From positions 1 to 21,946 of the IMG/VR virus record IMGVR_UViG_3300048592_000055: 21,946 nt of DNA; one strand, 5' to 3'. Position numbers and translations under genes: made by a program. Of the stretch, positions 5,115 to 10,679 are shown piece by piece (positions within the stretch are counted from its first letter, which is position 1; each line of letters starts with the position of its first letter). Source of the stretch: a virus. A model generated the notes under the pieces. The model was not told the origin of the DNA, did not search any database, and saw only the letters and a program-made list of their open reading frames with translations.

Positions 5115-5269
5115 CCACGCTATCCCGCCTGATGCTGCACCTGTACCGCTTCTGGCACGTCATCGACCTGCACGCGGCGATGCAAGTCGGAAACTGGACG
5201 ATGGCGACCGACTGCCGCAACCGGATCAGCGAGTGCGATGCGGAACTTGACCGACTGGAGTTGAAATGA
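5111..5269 (+). CDS. Small early protein (52 aa)
   Basis: ATG 5111 overlaps the methyltransferase stop, and the stop overlaps the next ATG. The frame encodes 52 residues starting MTTLSRLMLHLYRFWHVIDL, with two cysteines (DCRNRISEC) and a leucine-rich helical end (DRLELK). It is probably a small helical protein. Function unknown; support comes from the coupling on both sides. Confidence 0.55.
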   Translation: MTTLSRLMLHLYRFWHVIDLHAAMQVGNWTMATDCRNRISECDAELDRLELK

Positions 5270-5370
5270 ACCGCTTCCTAACCGCCCTAGCCTTCGCCTT
5301 CGTCGCCGCAAGCGTAACTACCATCGCGGCGCTGTTGTTAATCCTAGCCGTGCAATGGGTGATGAAATGA
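5266..5370 (+). CDS. Single-pass membrane microprotein (34 aa)
   Basis: Encodes 34 residues opening MNRFLTALAFAFVAASVTTI. Nearly the whole chain is one hydrophobic segment, ending VQWVMK, so it should insert in the inner membrane. Start and stop both overlap neighbours as ATGA. No lysis partner is next to it; the lysis genes are in the late operon. Function unknown. Confidence 0.5.
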   Translation: MNRFLTALAFAFVAASVTTIAALLLILAVQWVMK

Positions 5371-5621
5371 CGCCACTACAACTAAGCATCCTTATCCACT
5401 ACTACGGCCACGCAGAGGATTACCGCTTTGGTGACTTCTCCGCGCCAGCAGTACGCGAAGCAATCGACTGGTTTAATGGTGATGCAGACCTGCTAGAACA
5501 CGACTTTAGTGGTTATCAGAAAGCAGTCTATAAGCTAACCGAAAAGGGAAAGTTCTTCGTTGAACACCTCTGTTCGGTTCCTCTTCCAGTTCCTAAACAC
5601 TCTTGGATGATCCCTAAATGA
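5367..5621 (+). CDS. Conserved phage protein of unknown function (84 aa)
   Basis: Starts MTPLQLSILIHYYGHAEDYR and has GDFSAPAVREAIDWF, YKLTEKGKFFVEHLCSVPLP. This pattern is familiar from small conserved proteins of many proteobacterial phages, and the second half looks like a winged-helix strand (LTEKG). A DNA-binding role is a guess. It is linked by ATGA overlaps to both neighbours. Confidence 0.65.
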   Translation: MTPLQLSILIHYYGHAEDYRFGDFSAPAVREAIDWFNGDADLLEHDFSGYQKAVYKLTEKGKFFVEHLCSVPLPVPKHSWMIPK

Positions 5622-5875
5622 CCGGCCTACCCCTAATAGTCTCCCTCTCCGTCCTGAACGGCATCCTAGTGGCTACGAACCTGTCCAGCCTGTTGCACGA
5701 CGCTGATCTGCGCCAGATGGCAGCCGTGTCCGAAGCCAATCTGCGCCAAGCCGAGCGCAAGTGGATGGCGTGCCATGAAAGCGGCGTCTATACCGTTGGC
5801 ACGGACATCTATTTGAGCAAGGTTAGGAAAAGCGAGATGACTACGGCACAGGTTTATGAGGCGCATGGGTTGTAA
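5618..5875 (+). CDS. Membrane-anchored early protein, paralogue 1 (85 aa)
   Basis: Begins MTGLPLIVSLSVLNGILVAT, a likely N-terminal membrane anchor, followed by a helical stretch (EANLRQAERKWMACHESGVY) and a short beta-like domain. Paralogous to the protein at 6313-6570: ERKWMACHESG is identical in both and the first codons match closely. The stop codon lies inside the fifth attC-like site. Function unknown. Confidence 0.7.
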   Translation: MTGLPLIVSLSVLNGILVATNLSSLLHDADLRQMAAVSEANLRQAERKWMACHESGVYTVGTDIYLSKVRKSEMTTAQVYEAHGL

Positions 5876-5939
5876 CGCATAGCTAAGGGGCGCGACGCGG
5901 CCTTATCGCGGCGCGTCCCGCTTGAGCGACGGGTTGGCA
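5870..5939 (-). other. attC-like recombination site 5 in the early operon
   Basis: Read on the minus strand: 1L TGCCAAC (5933-5939), spacer CCGTC, 2L GCTCAAGC, a GC-rich stem with GACGCG/CGCGTC around 5894-5917, 2R CTTAGC, and 1R GTTACAA (5870-5876). 2L again has an extra C relative to 2R (GCT-C-AAG against GCT-AAG). 1L/1R pair only through AAC/GTT, so it is more degenerate than sites 1-4. The polarity is right to left, again opposite to the adjacent gene, whose stop lies in 1R. Confidence 0.7.
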
Positions 5940-5964
5940 GGCAAAACGTAACTACGGAGTGATG

Positions 5965-6061
5965 ATGGCTGAGAAAGTGACAATCGGGAATTGCGAACTG
6001 TGGCACGGCGACTGCCGCGAGATTTTGCCGACGCTGCTGCCGCTTGGCAACACCAAGCGGA
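5965..6061 (+). pseudogene. Truncated duplicate of the methyltransferase 5' end
   Basis: Bases 5965-6023 are identical to 4383-4441, the first 59 bases of the methyltransferase gene. Similarity then fades through a GCTGCTGCCG stretch to about 6045, and the frame runs on into unrelated sequence until 6183. Only the first ~20 residues are methyltransferase, without DPPY or SAM motifs, so it cannot be an enzyme. It starts 25 bases after attC-like site 5 and probably marks a recombination junction. Confidence 0.85.
6040..6060 (+). repeat. Perfect hairpin at the end of the methyltransferase fragment
   Basis: CCGCTTGG-CAACA-CCAAGCGG, an 8-bp perfect stem with a five-base loop, followed by a second small CTGCA-CACA-TGCAG stem. 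No T tract follows, so it is not a clear terminator. It sits where similarity to the methyltransferase gene ends and may be a recombination remnant. Confidence 0.5.
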
Positions 6062-6107
6062 GAGCTGCACACATGCAGTGCCTATTTAACAGCCAAGGAG
6101 AAGTAAG

Positions 6108-6311
6108 ATGCGCTTTATTTCCAAGGAACTCGGTCGTCAGGAATGTTACGGCGACTCAGATGAAGGTGTTGAGGACACGCTAAAGGGCTGGATACACAAA
6201 TGCCTCGATCAGTATTGGCGATTCCGTGCAATTGATGGAATGATGCTCACGCACAAGGACTGTCGGCAAATTGCCGAGCAACTTTCCGCGTTGAATACAA
6301 GAGAGGGGTGA
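6108..6311 (+). CDS. Small early protein (67 aa)
   Basis: ATG 6108 follows AAGGAG by seven bases, a strong ribosome site. The protein opens MRFISKELGRQECYGDSDEG and has a helical, tryptophan-containing middle (LKGWIHKCLDQYWRF). Not recognised. It lies between the methyltransferase fragment and paralogue 2, in the segment apparently inserted or duplicated with attC-like site 5. Confidence 0.6.
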   Translation: MRFISKELGRQECYGDSDEGVEDTLKGWIHKCLDQYWRFRAIDGMMLTHKDCRQIAEQLSALNTREG

Positions 6312-6312
6312 A

Positions 6313-6570
6313 ATGACCGGCCTACCCATAATCGTAACCCTCGCCGTCCTGAATGGCGTCATCGCAGCCGTCAATCTGGCCGGGATCGTCCATGCAGCCG
6401 ACTTGCGGAAACAATCCGCAATCGCAGAGGCCAATTTGGCACAGGCCGAGCGGAAATGGATGGCGTGTCATGAAAGCGGCATCTATACCGTGGGCGAGGA
6501 CGTGTATGTGGCGCGGGTTAAAAAGAGTGCGCTTAATGTGCGCGAGTTGCCGGAAGTGAGGGGTTTGTGA
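6313..6570 (+). CDS. Membrane-anchored early protein, paralogue 2 (85 aa)
   Basis: Begins MTGLPIIVTLAVLNGVIAAV, an N-terminal membrane anchor, then EANLAQAERKWMACHESGIY. Same length as and closely similar to the protein at 5618-5875, so the two arose by duplication and have since diverged at many positions. The gene follows the previous stop by one base, without ATGA coupling. Function unknown; the shared ERKWMACHESG core is the likely functional part. Confidence 0.7.
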   Translation: MTGLPIIVTLAVLNGVIAAVNLAGIVHAADLRKQSAIAEANLAQAERKWMACHESGIYTVGEDVYVARVKKSALNVRELPEVRGL

Positions 6571-6713
6571 CAGATGCAGCCAAACAATTGCTATGGCTAA
6601 TTGATACCGCCTTGATCCATCTATCGCTTCAAAGCGGTATCAACATCACTTTGTCATCCGTTGGCTTCGCTCTCGGAGCCGTCTTTGTAGCATTTCAAAT
6701 TCTTCAGGAGTGA
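6567..6713 (+). CDS. Possible membrane microprotein (48 aa)
   Basis: GTG 6567 overlaps the previous stop as GTGA, the coupling used throughout this operon. The 48-residue frame (TDAAKQLLWLIDTALIHLSL at positions 2-21) is mostly hydrophobic, with a second apolar stretch near its end, so it could be a small membrane protein. It overlaps the convergent gene 6646-6999 by 68 bases and spans a long hairpin, which lowers confidence. Confidence 0.35.
   Translation: MTDAAKQLLWLIDTALIHLSLQSGINITLSSVGFALGAVFVAFQILQE
6601..6643. terminator. Possible terminator hairpin between converging operons
   Basis: Perfect 10-bp inverted repeat TTGATACCGC / GCGGTATCAA with a 23-base loop, lying three bases beyond the stop of the leftward operon and inside the end of the rightward operon. 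No strong T tract follows on either strand. Position favours a bidirectional stop; the long loop is a weakness. Confidence 0.4.
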
Positions 6714-6999
6714 CATATCTCCCGTCAGGTGTCTGTACCGTTGCCCTCGGGTTGGGTGGCGATGAATAGTTCCCCGGCCCCGGCGCTACAGGCGGTGCAA
6801 CAGGACGCGGCCCGTATAACTCTGGATCGTTCTCGATGATCTGCTTCTGCATACCAGCTTTCGGAGCTTGGGCGAGCATCAATAGGCCATTCGGATTTTG
6901 TTGCGGCGCATTATTGTAAAGAGCCTCGGACAGCAGCCCCATCATGGGGTTGTCCTGCTGTGCGCCTTGGTAGTACATCAAATCCGATAGCCTGTTCAT
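6646..6999 (-). CDS. Last gene of the late operon, unknown function (117 aa)
   Basis: ATG 6999 follows AAAGGAGG by five bases, a strong site; the upstream frame to 7020 is not needed. The protein opens MNRLSDLMYYQGAQQDNPMM, is rich in Gln, Asn, Met and Pro, with a proline-rich middle (PRPVAPPVAPGPG) and a charged C-terminal helix (PEEFEMLQRRLRER). Low-complexity composition suggests a virion-associated or flexible protein. No family recognised. Confidence 0.65.
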   Translation of the reverse strand: MNRLSDLMYYQGAQQDNPMMGLLSEALYNNAPQQNPNGLLMLAQAPKAGMQKQIIENDPELYGPRPVAPPVAPGPGNYSSPPNPRATVQTPDGRYVTPEEFEMLQRRLRERSQRMTK

Positions 7000-7034
7000 G
7001 TTGCCTCCTTTGCGTGCCAATACCTAGCCGAATC

Positions 7035-7106
7035 GTGCCAATAATCGGTAGGGCGGGCTGCTTCAACAGCCAGGATTTCCCGACCTACGGCACGGTTCCT
7101 TTTTTT
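7035..7106 (+). terminator. Structured intergenic element with T tract (rightward terminator candidate)
   Basis: Nested stems: GTGCC (7035-7039) and GTAGG (7048-7052) pair with the continuous CCTACGGCAC (7084-7093), enclosing GGCTG-CTTCAA-CAGCC (7056-7071). On the plus strand a run of seven T follows at 7100-7106. It could stop rightward readthrough from the early operon into the antisense of the late genes. In the leftward message it forms a structured leader 36 bases upstream of the last gene. Confidence 0.45.
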
Positions 7107-7110
7107 CGCC

Positions 7111-8067
7111 CTAAACCTTAACTATTCCACCCCTGAATTCCATGTGGTCATTGTCGTACTTTAGCACCATTTCAGGCATCAGCAGCTTCCCATCTTTGAA
7201 GGTAAGTACGATAAATCCGCTCCTCCACGACACGGGGTTTATCTCGGTATAATCTTGGAATTGTGGGCCGTATGGTTCTGCTAATGTCCCGCAGTCGATG
7301 CCCCACCTTGTCCCGTTGTAATCGCTCCAAGGGACAACCTTTAAGCTATGCAGGTGTCCAGTTACTATACTTTTCCCACTTTGTATAACATTGTTATGCG
7401 GCGCATGGATACCGCCCTTGAACCGATGTTTCACCACCACGTCATTGTTAATCATAGCCATCCATGCCGGAGTCCAGCGCGGGAAGTGATCCTTCAAATG
7501 CACCCCGCTAACCTTGGCAAACTCCGGCGCACAGGACGCCAGCTTCGTTTCCAGCCGCCCGTCGTGATTGCCTAGCGTCCAAATGAAAGCGGCCCCTTTT
7601 GGAGCCGCTTGTACGATTTCCTCTAGTCTGTCCTGGCAGGTTTCTATCTCCTGAATGACGGACGGGCGACTTTCCCACCCGATAGGAGGGAATCGGGAAA
7701 TGGTCGCAAAGTCGCAAACATCCCCGTTCATAATGACTACTTTCGGCTTCAACCCGTCACAGAAATGGACGAAACCGCGATGCGCCGTGGTAATTATATT
7801 CGGCCAGTAATGCGCGTCGCTGCCGATCAGGACGATGCCATCCTTGATTTCAAGCTGCTTTACTGACGGATGGTTGTCTAGCTGCTCGTGGATGGTGTTT
7901 CTGATGCCTCCGGCCTTTAGCTCGACGCCTAGCTTTGCCTCTATGTTGCGACGCCGCAGATAGACTTGGCGCACATCACAGTTGAACTTCTTGGCGATCA
8001 GCGTTGGTGATTTAAGCTCCTGAAACGCGCCGATCAACTCGTCGTCCGTGAATTTCTGAGCCGCCAT
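7111..8067 (-). CDS. Calcineurin-like metallophosphoesterase
   Basis: 318 residues. Residues 1-50 look like a helix-turn-helix (FTDDELIGAFQELKSPTLIA...CDVRQVYLRRRN). The rest has the metallophosphatase signature in order: GSDAHYWPN (DxH type), MNGDVCDF (GDxxD), LGNHDGR (GNHD) and VTGHLHSLK (GHxH). Such enzymes use two metal ions to cleave phosphoesters, here perhaps DNA or nucleotides. Similar HTH-phosphoesterase fusions occur in phages; the substrate is unknown. Start by GAGGAG before ATG 8067. It lies at the end of the late operon near lysis genes. Confidence 0.85.
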   Translation of the reverse strand: MAAQKFTDDELIGAFQELKSPTLIAKKFNCDVRQVYLRRRNIEAKLGVELKAGGIRNTIHEQLDNHPSVKQLEIKDGIVLIGSDAHYWPNIITTAHRGFVHFCDGLKPKVVIMNGDVCDFATISRFPPIGWESRPSVIQEIETCQDRLEEIVQAAPKGAAFIWTLGNHDGRLETKLASCAPEFAKVSGVHLKDHFPRWTPAWMAMINNDVVVKHRFKGGIHAPHNNVIQSGKSIVTGHLHSLKVVPWSDYNGTRWGIDCGTLAEPYGPQFQDYTEINPVSWRSGFIVLTFKDGKLLMPEMVLKYDNDHMEFRGGIVKV

Positions 8068-8085
8068 GTAGTCTCCTCTGGATTG

Positions 8086-8373
8086 TTATGCTTCGTCGTT
8101 CCCAAGCTCAACCACCATGATCCCCGAAATGATCCCTCCGCATCGTGGATTGCCGCACTCTATCTCACCATCATCGTAGAGGTAGAATATTGCGCTGCCG
8201 CATTCTGAACACTCGTAGCAATTCACCTGTTCCGTCTTTTCCGGCTTTTTCGTTGCAATTTTGACTACGTTCGTACTAATATCGACAACGCCAATGTCGG
8301 GGTCTTCCGGCTGATCTATCGGGTACGCTTCTGGCGTCGCCATCGGGCCGCGTGGGAAGTCGACTATTGGCAT
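8086..8373 (-). CDS. Zinc-ribbon late protein (95 aa)
   Basis: Starts MPIVDFPRGPMATPEAYPID after AGGAGA. The N-terminal half is disordered and acidic. The C-terminal half has CYECSECGSAIFY and CGNPRCGG, a four-or-more-cysteine zinc ribbon. Function unknown; a regulatory or nucleic-acid contact is plausible. It lies between endolysin and phosphoesterase genes. Confidence 0.7.
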   Translation of the reverse strand: MPIVDFPRGPMATPEAYPIDQPEDPDIGVVDISTNVVKIATKKPEKTEQVNCYECSECGSAIFYLYDDGEIECGNPRCGGIISGIMVVELGNDEA

Positions 8374-8382
8374 GATCGTCTC

Positions 8383-8907
8383 CTATTCTCCAATCACCTG
8401 CAAAGCCTTCTGGTAGTATTTCCACCGCTCATGCCAGCCGTTCGTCCCGCCGTTGATCCTCTTGGTTATCCGCAGGAAGTCGTGCTTGTCGGCCAACTCA
8501 TTGCATCCGTGTGATTGCCAGAACCATGCTGCGCTGCGGCAAGCATTTACAGGCTCCTCTAGCAACTCAGGACAGGCTATCAGGTCTAGGCCAAGGGCTT
8601 CCCCACATGCCTCGTAATTAGCCCGTCCTGTAAGCTGTATCAGCCCCCTGCCCTTGTATTTGACGCCATCCCCGTTGTAGAGGTTTCCTAGGTCGTCCCG
8701 GCCCTCGTAGGCTTCCCCTGTAGCCAATTCCTCGACATACCTCAGTTCCCCGCTCTCATGGGCGATCTGAGCCAAAAACGCCGCCTCCCTGATGCCGTTC
8801 TCTGATATATCAAATTCCTTCATGGCTGCATTAAGCGGCTCTATGAACTTGTCTGCTCTTTGCTTGGCATAGGGCATGATGCGAATAAGCTGATCGTAGG
8901 CAATCAC
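8383..8907 (-). CDS. Endolysin, GH19 chitinase-like muramidase
   Basis: 174 residues. Glycoside hydrolase 19 features: FLAQIAHESGELRYVEE with the catalytic glutamate, a loop with GDGVKYKGRGLIQLTGRANY, then ACRSAAWFWQSHGCNELAD and a final ITKRINGGTNGWHERWKYY. GH19 phage enzymes cleave the glycan backbone of peptidoglycan for host lysis. GTG 8907 is preferred: AGGAG lies eight bases before it and it overlaps the previous stop as GTGA, whereas ATG 8913 is only two bases from AGGAG. No signal peptide, so export depends on the holin encoded two genes upstream. Confidence 0.88.
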   Translation of the reverse strand: MIAYDQLIRIMPYAKQRADKFIEPLNAAMKEFDISENGIREAAFLAQIAHESGELRYVEELATGEAYEGRDDLGNLYNGDGVKYKGRGLIQLTGRANYEACGEALGLDLIACPELLEEPVNACRSAAWFWQSHGCNELADKHDFLRITKRINGGTNGWHERWKYYQKALQVIGE

Positions 8908-9101
8908 GCGCATTGCTCCTTCTTCATCTTGGCAATGGTATTCGTGAGCTTGGCTATCTCGCCCAACAGGAAGTCATAGGCGTGCTGCGTGATGAACAGG
9001 CAACCACCCTGTTCCTTGCACTTTACCTCAATATCGTCGGCAGCATAGACCGTCGCTGCGGCTATGAGCATGAAGGCTATCAGGGCGATTAGACGTTTCA
9101 T
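8904..9101 (-). CDS. Small secreted lysis-cassette protein (spanin-like candidate)
   Basis: 65 residues beginning MKRLIALIAFMLIAAATVYA, a clear signal peptide or membrane anchor with a likely cut after AYA/YA. The mature part has two cysteines (KCKEQGGC) and a C-terminal helix with heptad-like spacing (LLGEIAKLTNTIAKMKKEQ). Place and form between holin-like and endolysin genes suggest a spanin-type component, but there is no lipobox, so it is not a classical outer-membrane spanin. Start 9101 is supported by an ATGA overlap. Confidence 0.6.
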   Translation of the reverse strand: MKRLIALIAFMLIAAATVYAADDIEVKCKEQGGCLFITQHAYDFLLGEIAKLTNTIAKMKKEQCA

Positions 9102-9310
9102 AGCTTCAGATGGCCGGAGCCATTCATCCATGCAGCCACCGCAAGAGACGCCGCCCCAACCAGCCATAGAAACTTGCTGACAACGCTTTTCCCGATGGAC
9201 GTATAGACCCTCTCCAAGGCCACTTCCGCCGCACGCTCGGCAATTCGCTCGATTTGGTCATCGGATAGTTGCGGAAATTGTCGTCTCTCTGGGCCTTGGT
9301 ATTCATCCAT
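9098..9310 (-). CDS. Holin-like protein (70 aa)
   Basis: Starts MDEYQGPERRQFPQLSDDQI after AAGGAAGG. A cytoplasmic amphipathic helix (IERIAERAAEVALERV) is followed by one membrane segment near residues 46-63 (FLWLVGAASLAVAAWM) and a short end GSGHLKL. This layout is common in small phage holins and holin-like proteins next to endolysins. A holin would form the lesions that release the endolysin. Only one membrane span is visible. It is coupled to the following gene by ATGA. Confidence 0.65.
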   Translation of the reverse strand: MDEYQGPERRQFPQLSDDQIERIAERAAEVALERVYTSIGKSVVSKFLWLVGAASLAVAAWMNGSGHLKL

Positions 9311-9327
9311 TTTTGCCTTCCTTTTTG

Positions 9328-9741
9328 TTAAGGCGCTTCCTGCATGGGGTTACTCTCGCCTTGATCTGGATGTCCTGCATTTGCGAATTCCACCGCCGCA
9401 TACCAAATCGAAGCCCTCATCTTCCACATGCCATCCTCGATACATTGCTGCTTGAATAATTCATTTACCGTATCCTGCCATTTGTCGTAGTCAATGAGTT
9501 TTCCCCGCATCATCTGGCAGAATGTGTCATGTACCAGCGACGGGCGCATCGAGGATTTGGTGTCGAACGTCGGGCCGCTTGCACCGTCCCAAGCGAACCC
9601 TTTTTTTATCCAAAGCTTTCCGTTTTTTGATAGGGTAAAATATTCACGCTTTATTGGTTTTTCAGGTTTTATAGGCGTCATTACAGAGTAGCTTTCTGCT
9701 AATATGTACTTGTATCCAGCCTTGTACCGTATCTTTTTCAT
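9328..9741 (-). CDS. DUF1353-like phage protein
   Basis: 137 residues. Core LWIKKGFAWDGASGPTFDT, then SMRPSLVHDTFCQMMRGKLI, fits the DUF1353-like family of phage proteins, where the WDGASGP turn and the VHD motif are conserved. Biochemical role unknown; these genes usually lie near tail fibre or lysis genes, as here. The start has no strong ribosome site, and lies 12 bases after the preceding stop. Confidence 0.65.
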   Translation of the reverse strand: MKKIRYKAGYKYILAESYSVMTPIKPEKPIKREYFTLSKNGKLWIKKGFAWDGASGPTFDTKSSMRPSLVHDTFCQMMRGKLIDYDKWQDTVNELFKQQCIEDGMWKMRASIWYAAVEFANAGHPDQGESNPMQEAP

Positions 9742-9752
9742 AAAGCACCAAC

Positions 9753-10679
9753 TTACGAATAGAAATTAGGCGATTTGTTCTTTGTCGCCATGTTTGTTGA
9801 TTGATAGTGAATATCGCATGTATGCCCAAATGGAGCCTGGTCTAATGTATCTGCCGCATTACCCTTGATTCTATATGCCCGAACAAGTAAAAGGCCATCA
9901 ACTACTATTGTGTTGCTATCAATCAACCCGCCAGTTCCACCATTGTTTGTGAATTGTACCTCTGCGATCATGTGGCCGTATTGCGTTGTTGATCCTTGCT
10001 GAACAACGGTGACTGTGATTGGAACTATGAATGGATCAGCCGCACCGCCAGCGGTTCCATGTCCATCGGCATACGATATGTCAAAGTTCCACTCTACATT
10101 ACCAGGAATTCCCGCTAGACCTCCGGTATCGACTACGTTTTGGCTCCAGTGCATGTGTATATACATATCCGAGCCTGGGACGTAATCATGCGGAATGTGG
10201 AAAGTGATAAAACATTCCGCAGTCGCCGTATCAAACGTATAGGCGTAAATTGACCCTCGATACGCAGTCCATACTGGATCAGTAGCGCCGATTGATTTAA
10301 TACCAATAGGGCCAAGGATGTCGCGCCATCCGAACGTAGGTGTTGCAACATCGACCTTAATCCCGACACCTGATGTTTTTGGGATTACAGGCGATCCAGT
10401 CGGGTGCAGAATCTCATGGTAGTGGAGAATCGTATTCCCTGCGTCAGTCAGGTCTGTGTGATTCGTAGCGGAAAGGTGTGTGTAGCTGGCCGTGTTTATG
10501 TTCTGCAAATCTGCATGGTTGCGCGTTGCTATGTCCGTCAAATTTGACAAGGCGAAGTCAATCTGCGCCCATAGAATCTGCCCTGATGCTATGATCCGCT
10601 GATACATCAGGCGCATCCACCGATTGAACGTGTGGGCCTGATCTACATTGGGCGGCGGGCCTAGCGGGTTTTGTGCCAT
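9753..10679 (-). CDS. Putative tail fibre or virion surface protein
   Basis: 308 residues. N-terminal part: a helical region (FNRWMRLMYQRIIASGQILW) and repeated NHADL/NHTDL words. C-terminal part: a beta-rich domain with YIHMHWSQNV, GNVEWNFDISYADG, and a terminal FGHTCDIHYQSTNM-KNKSPNFY, a form seen in phage structural proteins with jelly-roll-like ends. It probably binds the host surface or decorates the virion. Position after ejection proteins and before lysis genes fits a fibre. Start overlaps the upstream stop as TAATG. Confidence 0.6.
   Translation of the reverse strand: MAQNPLGPPPNVDQAHTFNRWMRLMYQRIIASGQILWAQIDFALSNLTDIATRNHADLQNINTASYTHLSATNHTDLTDAGNTILHYHEILHPTGSPVIPKTSGVGIKVDVATPTFGWRDILGPIGIKSIGATDPVWTAYRGSIYAYTFDTATAECFITFHIPHDYVPGSDMYIHMHWSQNVVDTGGLAGIPGNVEWNFDISYADGHGTAGGAADPFIVPITVTVVQQGSTTQYGHMIAEVQFTNNGGTGGLIDSNTIVVDGLLLVRAYRIKGNAADTLDQAPFGHTCDIHYQSTNMATKNKSPNFYS

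Noticed and set aside
6601-6643. Ten-base inverted repeat as a sixth attC-like site
   Set aside because: No AAC/GTT core boxes and no second box pair; better explained as a terminator or coding coincidence.
9124-9306. Overlapping frame inside the holin-like gene as a possible embedded spanin
   Set aside because: No signal peptide or lipobox and no own ribosome site; likely a shadow.
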